The notes under the pieces: generated by a model
What the model saw: the letters and a program-made list of their open reading frames with translations, nothing else
What the model was told of the DNA's origin: nothing
Databases searched by the model: none
In this document: positions 1-16,683 of the stretch, one piece after another
Position numbering within the stretch: the stretch's first letter is position 1
Layout: each line of letters begins with the position of its first letter
Made by a program: the position numbers and the translations under genes
NCBI GenBank assembly: GCA_009746045.1
Contig: RPFO01000412.1
Location: forward strand, 742,662-806,661
Source: Mesostigma viride
Taxonomy: Eukaryota; Streptophyta; Mesostigmatophyceae; Mesostigmatales; Mesostigmataceae
DNA: 64,000 nt
Direction: 5' to 3'

Positions 1-1688
1 ACACGCACGCAGTCACTGCCCACATTCATACTCGACCCCCACCCCTGGTGTGCTTAGTTGGCCGCCACCCTGTTGTCTGTGGTTCTGGTCCCTGAATCCC
101 GTCACGAGACTTGACGTTCACGAGATTATTGGATGCAGTAGTGATGTTCGTTCCATGGGGTGATGACCCATGCACTGGTGGTGGTGGTGTCCCATGGCGA
201 TGATGATCCTGCCCTTGATTCCACTGGTCATGCCGTTCGAGCCCAGTGTCAAAGATTCCATGCTGATGGCGTGGGTAGAGTGCCTTGCCACAGGGCGCAA
301 GGACCTCACCAGAACGGCTCACGGTGGTGATGTGTTTTGCCAACCTGGTTAGTGTCTCCCAAATGACGAGCGCCTTCACCCCCGAGCCCTGTTGGTTGCG
401 TTCGCGGACAGTGCGCAGCGGCTCTGGCCCCGTTTGCGAGGCCTGACTGGATGCCTGCCTGAGTGGAAGCCTGATTGGAAGCCTGATTGGAAGCCTAATT
501 GGAAGCAAGCCTGATTCAAAGCCAGCTTGGTTGGAAGCCAGCCTGGTTGGAAGCCTGATTGGAAGCCTAGACCTTATTGGAAGCCAACCGTTTTTAGATA
601 CGGCTGCCTTTCCAAGCCCTAGTGGCTTCCTGTGGATGCGTTGCACGCGCCCAGGGCCGAAACCCTGTCCATCCTTTCAGCCCCTGCCCCTGCCCCTGCC
701 TGATTGTCTTTGGTAATGTGGTATCTGTGTGAAACTGTTTGATATTGCCTCGCATTTGATATTGCCCTCTGTGGTCTCTTGTGCCGGCAACAAGGTCGTC
801 CTTCTAGTTTTCCTACGTGCCTATCCGCTTCGTTTTGATCCATACGTCAATGCGGGGCTTCGGAGATCGCATGCTATGGTCCCCTGGTGTACGCGTCAAC
901 GGAGGAGGACAGTACGCCCCCCCAGCTTTGATCCAGCTTAGATCGTATTGCACTTACAGTTGTGCCTGCAGACTGATGCAGCGAGCGTACGCTGTGGCTT
1001 GCGCCCCCAGGCAGTGAGAAAAGTTAGTGTGTCCTCCCCTCCTCGTATTGTGTTGGGGGGTGACGGTTCCTTGATCGGGGCCCACGTGGCGCAGTCACAT
1101 ATTGTGATTGGGTTGAATCCAGCTTTGATATGCCTCATCCTCATGCATCATGGCTCATGACTCATGCCATGGCAAACGCCCCATGGTATCACCGGCGACG
1201 GAGGAGGACCACCGTTCGCCGCTCCAGCTTTGATGTGCCTCACACCCTCGTGCTTGGCGCTACCGTAGTGGCCCTTATACGTGTACGCTTAACTATCGTA
1301 CGAAGATTTTTTGGATTTTTTGTTTACGTGTTTGCTACATTTTGGGAATTACTTTTACAGTACCTTTGTATATTGTCGGTGTATATTAAGTAGGGGCTTC
1401 TCCAGAAAGGCCTTCTGGTATGTCATAATATGCATATTGCCTATCTGAAGGGGATACCTTGGGTTGTACGAGGCCGAAATGAAGGTTTTTTTTTTCGGCT
1501 TGTACTAGGGCGATTGCCGATTCGTAAATTGTTATGCATACGTATATAAGGGCCACTACGGTATATGCTTCGTGTGCCATGTTAGTGCACTCGTGCTACT
1601 TGTACTTTCATGGTATGCTCCTCTAGCTTTGGTTTGCCTCACACCCTCCTGCTTGGCACCCGACGCTTCTCGCGCCATGTCGTCCCAG
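1..1688. other. Upstream/intronic region with no recognised gene
   Basis: No exon matching the missing TMEM231 N-terminus could be recognised here, so this is probably intron sequence or lies 3' of exons outside the window. A 12-bp degenerate minisatellite (unit GCCTGATTGGAA) sits at about 445-590. The minus strand is open over 26-646 (206 codons), but the product is repetitive and matches nothing I know. Around 895-930 and 1190-1260 there are decayed copies of the sequence that surrounds the first visible TMEM231 exon. Confidence 0.5.
445..590. repeat. 12-bp degenerate minisatellite
   Basis: Repeats of GCCTGATTGGAA and variants (CCTAATTGGAAG, CCTGGTTGGAAG) occur nearly head to tail. They give a low-complexity open frame on the minus strand. 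Confidence 0.7.
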
Positions 1689-7882
<6,194 letters not shown>

Positions 7883-8399
7883 CGTAGTTCTGGTACTTGT
7901 GCCAATCCCTGCAGTCGCCTCTTTTGTGGCCAGCATGGTAGACCTTGAAGCTATTCCTTTTAGAGGCTGGCTATCCTATGAGGTTGCATGTTTGGCATTT
8001 CTGGATTTTCTTTGTTCTGCTTTGATTCCTGCCGTCAATGTACATACATGTTGATGAAACACGCCGAGCACCAAAGCGCTGTGCACTGAGCACACTGTCG
8101 CAAATTTCATATCTTTGGTGCGCACTCAGGCGCACACCTGGAGACCAAATTGTCGCTGCCATTGTGTGTCTCTACCCGCCCACATGAGATCACCTCGGTG
8201 CAGTGGACGTGTGCAACGGCACATTGGCAATGTATTAAAGGTTTGTTTATGAATCTAATCAACCTGATGATCCGCTCGCTGGACGGCCCATGCACACGGC
8301 ATACAAATGGCTAGATTCTAGATAACATGACCGCATTCAACCCGGCCTACGAGTGGGGGGTGCCCATGCATGCATGCAGCTAGAGCGTTTCTTTTAACC
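7883..8399. other. TMEM231 3' flank, no gene recognised
   Basis: This region follows the TMEM231 stop. No further exon, RNA gene or clear element was seen; the 3' UTR presumably lies in the first few hundred bases. Confidence 0.4.
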
Positions 8400-8429
8400 T
8401 ACATTTGCTGCCGTCATGCACGTACATCA

Positions 8430-8990
8430 CCGACCTCGGTCTGGCCAGCCCCCAGCGGCTTGGCCAGCCGGGGCGGCATATCCTGACCTGGCCTGGCCCC
8501 AAGGACATCAAGGAGACAACCAGCGGAGGCCAGAAATCGGGAGAATCCGGACCATGGTAGCTCGAGCCTGCCGTTATCTTGTCCGCGTGTTCGAGTCGTT
8601 CAGGATGATGAAGATGAATGGTGATGGAAATTTGTATCCTTGTGCATTGAAATTATGGCTGGCTTACGTGTAGAGCGACTAGATGACCTAGACGGTGGGG
8701 CCGGAAACAGCATGCTTGATCATTGACATTCCCAGAAGGGTTGGTAGACCTGCCATGAACTATACTATACAACATGAACTATACTATACGATACACCTTA
8801 CGGTTCGTCAAGCGTGACCTCTTCAAGGTCGTCATTCTGACGATCCTGACCTACGGCGCCGCGATCCCTGGACACTGATGCAGGAGCTGGAGCAAAGCCG
8901 CGACGGCAACGTCACCAAGATGCTGCGCAAGGCCCTTAACATCCCCTTTGGTTTGCACATTAGTAATGAGGATTTGTGCGCTGATCAGGT
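8430..8990 (+). pseudogene. Degraded LINE ORF2 C-terminal fragments
   Basis: Two decayed pieces of a non-LTR retrotransposon polymerase ORF occur here. The part at 8440-8520 translates to words like GQPGRHILTWPGPKDI, matching GRHLLTWAGPRDV in the better LINE copy at 55,420-55,460. The part at 8810-8990 contains RDLFKVVILTILTYG and VTKMLRKALNIPFG, matching QDLF / VLVLPVLTYG and LTSMLRYIFRVG around 53,430-53,440 and 55,140-55,250. The pieces are out of their natural order and carry stops. The first piece runs into a ~215-bp sequence (about 8505-8720) repeated in DNAAF2 intron 3. Confidence 0.75.
8505..8720. repeat. Dispersed ~215-bp repeat, copy 1
   Basis: Nearly identical to about 17,671-17,883. 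It begins AAGGAGACAACCAGCG and ends near AACAGCATGCTTGATCA. It adjoins LINE ORF2 C-terminal sequence, so it is probably a LINE 3' flank. Confidence 0.85.
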
Positions 8991-9055
8991 AGACACGTAC
9001 AGCAGTACGATAAATGCATTGTCGGGTGTGCGTCCATCACCTAGTAGGCATACAT

Positions 9056-10690
9056 GGCCAGTTGACGAAAAGCCACGAGCCGCGAGGTAGCCATGGCAGA
9101 CGGCGGAGCTCATAACTTTCACGTTTGGGCACCAAATTCGGCTGTGAATACCACAATTGCATCGTCTTTCTAAGACGCACACGCTGATATAATTTTCCGA
9201 AGCTATTACGCAATACATGGCGAGCAAACGCTCCTCCGCGCAACGCAGCCTGGCGGCTGCGCTCAGGCTGCCCTGAAACTACGTCTGCAGCTCCGGCTGC
9301 AGCTTCGCCCTCCGGCCCAGAAGGCAGCGGCGCCACTAGCCAAGGCCTAGTGATCGCCCAGCCCTCCGCCTTGCCTCGCCTGCAGCGTCGCCTGAGCCCA
9401 AGCGCAGTCGCCCTGCCGAGCCGAACTTGGACGAGTAAGACTTCAAATGACGCCAGCCAGCCCGGCTTTTTTGACAAGCTCACCCACGATCGCATCCTGG
9501 CCTACGTGTTTTTTGGAACGCACGCCTCACTTATGGAACTGTGCAAGCAGCTTTTCCCTCAGGGGCGCCTGAGTCGTCAATGCTTTCCTTCAGAGGCGCC
9601 ATTTCGACTCCATCCTCACCGCCCGCCGCCTCACCTTCAGCAATACGCCCTTTTCTCCCTCCTTGGACGCTCCCTCGAGGAGCTCTAGCCCCCCAAGCCC
9701 CTCACCACCACCTTGACCGAATCCTCCATCCGCGCTCACCGGCACTCCTCGAGCAGCACGTGGCCCCCCTCGCTGCAGATGTGGCAGCTATGGGCAGCAC
9801 GCTGCAGCTGCCGAGCTCCCCCTCCTCTCAACCATCTCCACCGCCACCTCCACCCTCCTCGCCTCCTCCACCGCCACCACCGGCCCCTCCTCCGACACCA
9901 ATGATCACTGCCCAGCTGCGCGACATCGACCAGCGCCTCAAGGACTCCGCCATCGCCATCCGGAGTGCCTGCAACTAACACCGCAGGCATCACCGCCCAG
10001 GCGGTGATGGAAGGACATTGCCGCCAAGCCAGCTCCCGCTGGCCCGGCTGGCGCTGCTCCTCCCATGCACCCAGACCGGCCTGGGCGGACATGCTCCTCC
10101 CATCACAACCTGGGCGGACATGCTTAAGCAACACACCATGCACCTCCACTACCTCCGCCGTTGCAGCACAGCTCCATGCAGCAGCAGACGCTCGACCTCC
10201 GCGAGGAGGCCGAGCTCGCCAAGCGCAGCCTGAACGTCATCGTCAAGAACTTCGACATGGAGGAAGGTGAGAATTCCGAGAAGCTTGCCAAGGCATTTGA
10301 GAGAGAAAGGCCTTGGTCGCATGCGCCTTCTTGCTGAGATCAAGCTGGTTGCCGACCACCGCCTTCCCCGCGCGCGGGGTAAGGCACCTGGCCGCCCCCG
10401 CTTCTTCTCATCTTTAAGAGCCCAGCGAACAAGATACTGATTTTCTTTTCTCATCGACGCCGCAAGCGGCTCGAGAAGACTCCCTTCACCCTGGACGACG
10501 ACTTGACCCTGGCGCAGCAACAACGGCGACGGGAGCTATCGCCGACCTACCTCCAGCTCCGGCAGACCATGGCGGGGAAGCCGGTGTACTGGAAGGGGGC
10601 GGCCATCTAAGTCGGCCACAAGCCCTGGCACGCGACCCCCGCGGCCCCAGCGACTCCAGACGCCCCAGCTTAGGAGAATACATGCCGCAG
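9056..10690 (+). pseudogene. L1-like ORF1 retroelement copy A (degraded)
   Basis: A decayed copy of an ORF1-type RNA-binding protein of a non-LTR retrotransposon. The 5' part is Pro/Ser rich. About 10,190-10,270 encodes LAKRSLNVIVKNFDMEEGEN, the start of an RRM-like fold. About 10,480-10,610 encodes TLAQQQRRREL and GKPVYWKGAAI, the usual end of this domain. Several frameshifts break it. It is followed at 10,960-10,981 by an ATTGA microsatellite tail and an oppositely oriented 'X' sequence. Copies B, C and D of the same family lie at 12,230-13,810, 11,402-11,775 and 25,250-26,040. Confidence 0.75.
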
Positions 10691-10949
10691 TAGTAGTGTA
10701 GAATAGTCAGACCGTGGCCTTGTACATGTACGCCTACTACAGGCACTATACCAGCTGATTCATGAGCATTATTTAGTCATGTACATACATGTCACTGTGC
10801 CCATGAAGTGCCATACCGGCACCAGTTGATGCCTAGCTTCATTAATTTAGTTATGCTGTGCCCACGCAGAGAGCTACTACTCTCTGCTGAGACGCCATGC
10901 CGGCCTAGCTTTCTCTATAGCTGGCCATCCTCATCTTCCCCCCTCTGTT

Positions 10950-11400
10950 GGTGGCCCTATTGAATTGAATTGAATTGAATTGTAACATAACTCCGTTGGG
11001 AGTATATGTAGCACATAGCCCGGAGAAGGGGCATATGGCCTATCATACATTCTAAGCTACTTCCTGCAAGGGTGGGAATGTAAACAACACTTGCTCTAGG
11101 TGCACTAGGGCACCTGCACCACCCAGAGTTTCAGGCAACACCCAGCGAAGGGGAGCCTGTCATAGGTGGGGAAGATCATCATGGCTATACAAGAGCTAGG
11201 ACATGGCTTCTCTACAGAGAGCATCTCTCTGCATGGCATAGCATGGCGAAATTCTTAATGCAACATCCATGGGGGTCCCGTTATAGGCAGGGCTTGGCTA
11301 AATTCTGTAGACAACATCCATGGGGGCCATTATGGGCGCACATGCGCGTGGGCCACATGCTAGGCTAAGCCTGACTAATCTACACTACTGGTATGAATTC
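10950..11400 (-). repeat. 'X' retroelement 3' region, minus orientation
   Basis: This continues on the minus strand from ORF1 copy C. It ends (reading minus) in ACTCCCAACGGAGT followed by a CAATT microsatellite tail at 10,960-10,981. The same ~420-bp sequence recurs at 26,520-26,937 and, in the other orientation, at 27,020-27,400. Landmarks are GGGGCATATGGC and CATCCATGGGGG (twice). Confidence 0.85.
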
Positions 11401-11401
11401 C

Positions 11402-11902
11402 CTAGTCTGAGGTGGCAGGAGGGGGCTGCCAGGGCTTGTGGTCAACGTGGATGACCGCCCCCCTCCAGTATACCGGCTTCCCCCCTGCGCTGTGCCGGAG
11501 CTGAAGGTAGGCCGGCCATAGCTCGCGTCGCCGCTGTTGCTGGGCCAGGGTCAAGTCGTCCAGCGTGAAGCGAGTCCTCGAGAGCTTCTTGCGGCATTTA
11601 AGGAACGACAGCTTGTCTGCCATGTACTTAAAGGTGAGGAGCACGGGTGCCGGGCCAGCCTTCCCCCGCGCGCGGGGGAGGCGGACAGCCGACATGTCCA
11701 GCTCACCAGTGAGTAGCATGGGGGCAAGAATGTCGCGCTTAAATGCCTCAAGAAGGGTCGTGGTGGCCCTATAGGTGCCTGAATATACAGTGGGGTGCAG
11801 GTGCACTTTGTGCACCCAGAGCAGGCGTAGTTTACACCCTACCCTTGCAAGGAGTAGCCAAGAGTGTGGCCATATGCCCCTTCTCAGGGCTATGTGCCAC
11901 AT
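11402..11902 (-). pseudogene. L1-like ORF1 C-terminal half, copy C, fused to antisense X sequence
   Basis: A 166-codon frame is open on the minus strand. Residues from about 45 on are ORF1: FKRDILAPMLLTGELDMSAV, then LTLAQQQRRRELWPAYLQLR and KPVYWRGAVIHVDHKPW, a typical L1-ORF1-like C-terminus. The first ~40 residues come from antisense 'X' sequence (11,780-11,925), so the frame is a chimera made by a rearrangement and not a real start. Stop near 11,402. Confidence 0.8.
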
Positions 11903-11953
11903 AGTACTCCCAACGGAGTCATTAATTAATTAATTAATTAATTAATTAATTAA
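11776..11953 (+). repeat. 'X' element 3' end with (TTAA)n tail, plus orientation
   Basis: The plus strand reads GGCCATATGCCCCTTCTCAG, then ACTCCCAACGGAGT, then ATTAATTAATTAATT up to 11,953. This is the 3' end of the X family. It abuts ORF1 copy C in the opposite orientation. Confidence 0.8.
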
Positions 11954-12229
11954 TAGACACGTGACTGCGTCACGTGAGCATAAGTCCTCAGCTAGTGGGA
12001 GGGGAACATGGGATGAAATGGATGGTGTAAGCTATCTAGGTCCTAGTTATACAGGGGTGTGGGCGGCACCGCGGCCCGAATCGCTATGAATATGCCATAC
12101 TTGGTCACACGCGGAGCCGTGTTGGCTTGGTCACACACGGAGTCATGTTCCTAATTTAATTAATTAATGGTCAGTTGGCCACGTCACTAATAAAGCTTTA
12201 CCATCTATAGTCTACACTACTGCTTTATA

Positions 12230-13810
12230 TAGTCCCCTAGGCTGGGGTGGCTGGGGTTGCTGGGGCGGCAGGGGTCGCCAGCCAGGGCTTGTCGGCCGGA
12301 TGTAGATGACCGCCCCCCTCCAGTATACCGGCTTCTTCCCTGCCATTTCCCGGAGCTGGAGGTAGGTCGGCCATAGCTCCCGTCGCCGTTGTTGCTGAGC
12401 CAGGGTCAAGTCGTCGTCCAGCGTGTATAGGTCCCACCAAGCCGCTTGCGACGCCGCTTGAGGAACTCGGCCAGCTTATCCGCGATGGTGTCAAAGGTGA
12501 GGATCACTGGGGATGGCCGCGGCCAGCCTAATTAAGTACCCCGCGAGCGGGGAAGGCGGGTCACCCCCGGCTTGCCCTCACCAGTGACAGCCATGGGGAC
12601 CAGGATTTTGTTCTCAAACGCCTGGGCAAGGGAGTTGTGGAGGTCTCACGTCATGCGGCTGGTCAAAGTGCTTGACGATGTCGAGGCTGCGCTTGTTGAG
12701 CTCGGCCTCCTCTCACGGAGGTCGAGCGTCTGCTGCATGCTTGAGCTGGGCGGCGATGGCCGGCGGCTCGGTGGTGGTACGTGGTGGTATGGTTCATCAG
12801 CATGGCTGCCCAGGTCTGGGTGGGTGGTGCATCGCCGGCAGGGCCAGCAGGGGCTAGCTGGCCAGGCGGCGAATGGCGATGTCCTTCACCGCCTGGGCAG
12901 TGATGCCTGCAGTGTATTGCAGGCACTCAATGGCGATGGCGCATTGTCCTTGAGGCGCTTAAGTCGATGTCGAGGAGCTGGGCAGTGATGGCGTCGGTGG
13001 TGGCGGTGGAGGCAAGGAGCTTGGAGGTGGCGGTGGTCGTGGAGGAGAGGAGGGAAAGCTCGGCAGTCAGCGTGCCGCCCATGGCCGCCACAATTGATCT
13101 GCGGCGAGGGGTGTCATGTGCTGCATGCTCGAAGGCCTCCTTGAGGATGGAGCGAAAGGTGATTTCGGAGATGGAAGTGGGGGCCCAGATCTCGGCGACA
13201 GAGCGCCCGAGGAGGGAGCAAAGGGCAACGAGCTGAAGGTGAGGGCGAGGGAAGCTGTGCAGATCCGGGGTGTACTCTATACTGCCTGCCGAGCGGCCGC
13301 TTGGCGACAGGAGGTGACCGGGGGCGAAAAGGTGCTAGCACAGGGCAAGAAGCGAGGTGCGCGACCCGTGGAACAGGGCGTGCATGAAGTGGCTGGGATC
13401 GGATTGACAGCGTGTCCACCATGCGGCTGAGGTGACTTCAGAGTCGACTTCATTCCAGCTCGGCTCGGCAGGGGGCGATTTCTCAGGGCGACTGCGTTTG
13501 GGCTCGCACGAGGCAAGCCCGGGTCGGGGGAACCTCCAGGGGCGACCACCCGTGCGTGACTAGTGGCACCGCTGCCTTCCGGGCATGAGGTCGAAGCCGC
13601 AGACGTATTTTCAGAGCTCAGCGCAGCCGCCAGGCTGCGTTGCGTAGAGGAGCCTTTGCAGTCGTCATAATATTGTGTGATAGCTTCGGGAACAGATATC
13701 AGCGTGTGCGCCTTAGAAAGACGATGCGATTGTGATATTCACGGCTGGATTTGGTGCCCAAACGTGAAAGTTATGAGCTCCGCCATCAGCCATGGCTATC
13801 TCGTGGCTCG
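12230..13810 (-). pseudogene. L1-like ORF1 retroelement copy B (degraded)
   Basis: Inverted partner of copy A. Reading minus, homology starts near CCACGAGCCACGAGATAGCC (13,810) and continues through GGAGCTCATAACTTTCACG. It ends in MTLAQQQRRRELWPTYLQLR and KKPVYWRGAVIYIRP at 12,409-12,260. Frames are broken in the middle. The pair A/B forms a 4.7-kb head-to-head arrangement with copy C between them. Confidence 0.75.
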
Positions 13811-13980
13811 TGGCTCATGGGCATGCATGGGATGCCCATGCGCATGACATGCATGAGCTACATATACTACGTGAGAGTGGCCTGCGTAGGAGTATTCTGA
13901 TCAGACACTCCGCAAAGGTGAAAACCATCTGCGTTCAGTGCCGGGCCGCGGAAAACGCGGAAAAACGCGATCTGCAAATG

Positions 13981-14040
13981 AATCCGACCGGAATCGAACT
14001 GGGGACCTCTCGCACCAATTTTGCTGACTATAGGACGGAC
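13981..14040 (-). repeat. tRNA-Pro-like fragment (SINE head or tRNA pseudogene)
   Basis: Read on the minus strand, TTGGTGCGAGAGGTCCCC is followed by AGTTCGATTCCGG. This closely resembles the anticodon/variable/T-arm part of eukaryotic tRNA-Pro (TGG), including a box-B-like GTTCGATTC. The 5' half of the anticodon stem is missing and the acceptor ends do not pair, so it is not an intact tRNA gene. Confidence 0.5.
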
Positions 14041-14663
14041 GTCTCCGGTTACCATGGCATCGCCAACTTACACCTACAGTCATCCGCAAAAGTTCTCCTG
14101 TCCGGGGAGTGATGCAAGCCTTTCGGATTTGGTACTAGATAAATCACTCGAGATCTGTGTGTAGGAGTACTACACACGTGTCTGCAGGAGTATGTTTACA
14201 CACATGTCCGTGCTCGATCTTGGGCTCATCAATGACTGCATGTGTCCACTCAACACTACTAGGTATCGAAACGTGAAGCGGGTTGATTACCTGGGAGGGC
14301 AATATGATTGTATGCAAGCGCGCCATATCCAGCTGCCGATGTGCGTTAATATTGACCTCAAGTGTCTTGTTTTAGCGCACTGAAGTTACATATACGCTGT
14401 AAGTACATGCATCATCTCGATCCCAATGCCTAAGCCAGCTGCAGCCCGGCTAATCTTTGGCAGCCAAACCAGCTCATACGGAGTCCAAGCCTGCGCAAGT
14501 TCGCCAGGGCCAGACGAAATAGAGCCTCAATAGCTGTTAATAGAGCTGTCAATAGCTGTTCTTGCCCCAGCTAGGTAGAACCCGGAAATCATAATACTTG
14601 GAAACACGAAAACAAATCGAATTGTTTCACACCCACCCACCCGGCCACATTGACATACACAAA

Positions 14664-14664
<1 letters not shown>

Positions 14665-14754
<90 letters not shown>

Positions 14755-14755
14755 T
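14665..14755. repeat. Compound (CA)n(GA)n microsatellite
   Basis: ACACAC repeats run directly into AGAGAG repeats. Confidence 0.97.
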
Positions 14756-14940
14756 GCCCAGCCATGGGCAATCAACTCCTGTAGTAGAACATGAATTCTC
14801 ACATGTGAATGAAGATGATCATAAGAGTGCCTCGCATCCGAAGTTGAGTGGCCACCGGCGGTTACATGTATTTGACTTTCACGGCACCTGCAGGCGCAAG
14901 GAGCAAGCCTGGTTGCAAATGACACGCAGACATGCAGAAG

Positions 14941-14976
<36 letters not shown>
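14941..14976. repeat. Poly-C tract (~36 bp)
   Basis: An uninterrupted run of C. Its exact length may be unreliable in the assembly. Confidence 0.95.
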
Positions 14977-14977
<1 letters not shown>

Positions 14978-16683
14978 TGCACACTATCACACGTGTGTGT
15001 GGGTGTGTGCATGCGCACAGACACATAATAGACACACACACACGCATGCGCGCGTGCTCTCGCGTCCCATTATCCAGGAAGGTCCTAGGCAACTAGGGAA
15101 CTAGGAAACTAGGAAACTAGGGAACTATCTCAACCCCCTCGCCCTCGCGAGGCCTAGCTCCAGCTCGCGTGCGATATTGTTTACATGATTGCCGGGTGGG
15201 TTAGCCCATAAGCGAATAGCGATGAGTTTACAATTAAGAAGTTGCATTATGCGTTATCAGCCAACTTAAAGCAGGCTCTCGACTCTTCGGGACGCATTTT
15301 AAGATGAATACACTGGATGAACCTTCCCTAGTGAAGCCAGAAGGGAGTACGGGTAGATCTTCCTGTCTGACGATAGCCAAACACGCGTTCCAGAATGTCC
15401 AATGCCAATAAATAGCCAAAGCGGCTCATGTGCCCATGATAAAAGCTGCATTAGAGATAAGTACTACTAACAAGTGTCTTAAATCAAGCTTGCGCGAACA
15501 GGCAGCCTGAGAGCTTAAGAGGCCATGAAAACTGTCAACATGATAATATGAGTTCACCACGATAGACGTCATGAAGACAGCGCACAGCTTGTTAGCCAGC
15601 AACTGATATTTCATTTTGAGACTGGCGTTACCAAAAGGTGACAGCGATAATCCCTAGCTAGCCCAAACCCTGGTAAATACGCAATGATAAGCTGATTCTT
15701 ATTACCTCGTTTTCTGAACTAGGTAGAGTAGGTTATCTCATTAGGTAAAAAACTACGTGGCCGCAGCGGCCATTGCAGCGGAACGGTTCATGACACTTGA
15801 AAGGATTCTTTTTCAACCCTATAACCTGAATACCCTATTCTTTTTCTACTATGGCGCGCATTGCGCTGTGCTGCATTGCGCTTTGGTGTTGTAATGGTTA
15901 CGATGGATCATGGATCCTCAAGGCTCAATTCCTCAATGCTCTCTCGAATCTCGATCCTAATAGCCGAAAAAAATTTATGGTACATCGATTAGAAACAAAT
16001 CCTAATTATTTGATAAGAAACAATTATTTGATTAGAAACAAAATCCTAATTATTTGCGTGACGCACTTGACAGCATCGGAAGCATGGGAAGCGATGATGA
16101 CCGAATTCGTACGGTAGGCAAGGACCGTTGTTGTTGTTGTTGTTGTGTCCCACGCCGCACATGGGCAGCAGAGAATCTATAGTTGCCGAGGGCCGGATAT
16201 ACTTAGTATCGGTGGTACTATCCAAGCCCAGGACCGTACTCTCCAAGGCCGAGTACGGCCGGCCACGAAACGAACGAGCGGCTGCCCACCAGCCTAAAAT
16301 AGCTCGGCAAAACGCGCCAATTTCCTCCAGTTCGTTACGCACGTGCCCGTGGGAACACCAGTAAAAAGCCTCGTTAGAGACCATCAAGCAAAATTATAGG
16401 GAAAAAACTCCATATTGGCAAGGATTGGAAACCCTTTGAACATAGGTTTCGCTGCTTCCATCTAAGCTGTAATCGTTTTTAAGGTAGTATATTTTCTAAG
16501 AGATAAATGTCAGTCAGGAACTCGGCGACCTTCGAATGACCAGTTTACTGGCGAAGAGTATGCGCCGGTGTTCGAGGGCAAACAAGGTTAGCATTAGCAA
16601 AGCCCGCCATATGGTCTACAGCCAGAATTTAAATTAACGAAGCTCAAGCTTTACCACTCACCGAAGTCCCAGACAGATCAACA

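Larger units (their letters stand above)
14046..16683. other. Intergenic region before DNAAF2 with simple repeats
   Basis: A CA/GA microsatellite (about 14,665-14,755) and a run of some 36 C residues (14,941-14,976) are the only clear features. A plus-strand frame at 15,851-16,117 ends in TASEAWEAMMTEFVR, faintly like a copia gag, but this is too weak to call. About 16,155-16,220 resembles 34,138-34,225 (GGGCAGC, GAATCTATAGT, GGTGGTACT). The DNAAF2 promoter should lie in the last few hundred bases; no motif was recognised. Confidence 0.5.

Noticed and set aside
26-646. 206-codon minus-strand frame
   Set aside because: Half is the 12-bp minisatellite, and the remainder matches no family I recognise.
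8328-8395. Short frame starting MTAFNPAYEWGVP as a new exon
   Set aside because: Runs into a stop with no splice donor or recognisable homology.
13981-14040. Functional tRNA gene
   Set aside because: Anticodon stem 5' half missing and acceptor arms do not pair.
15851-16117. Possible copia gag remnant (TASEAWEAMMTEFVR)
   Set aside because: Only one short phrase resembles the family; no knuckle or flanking element seen.
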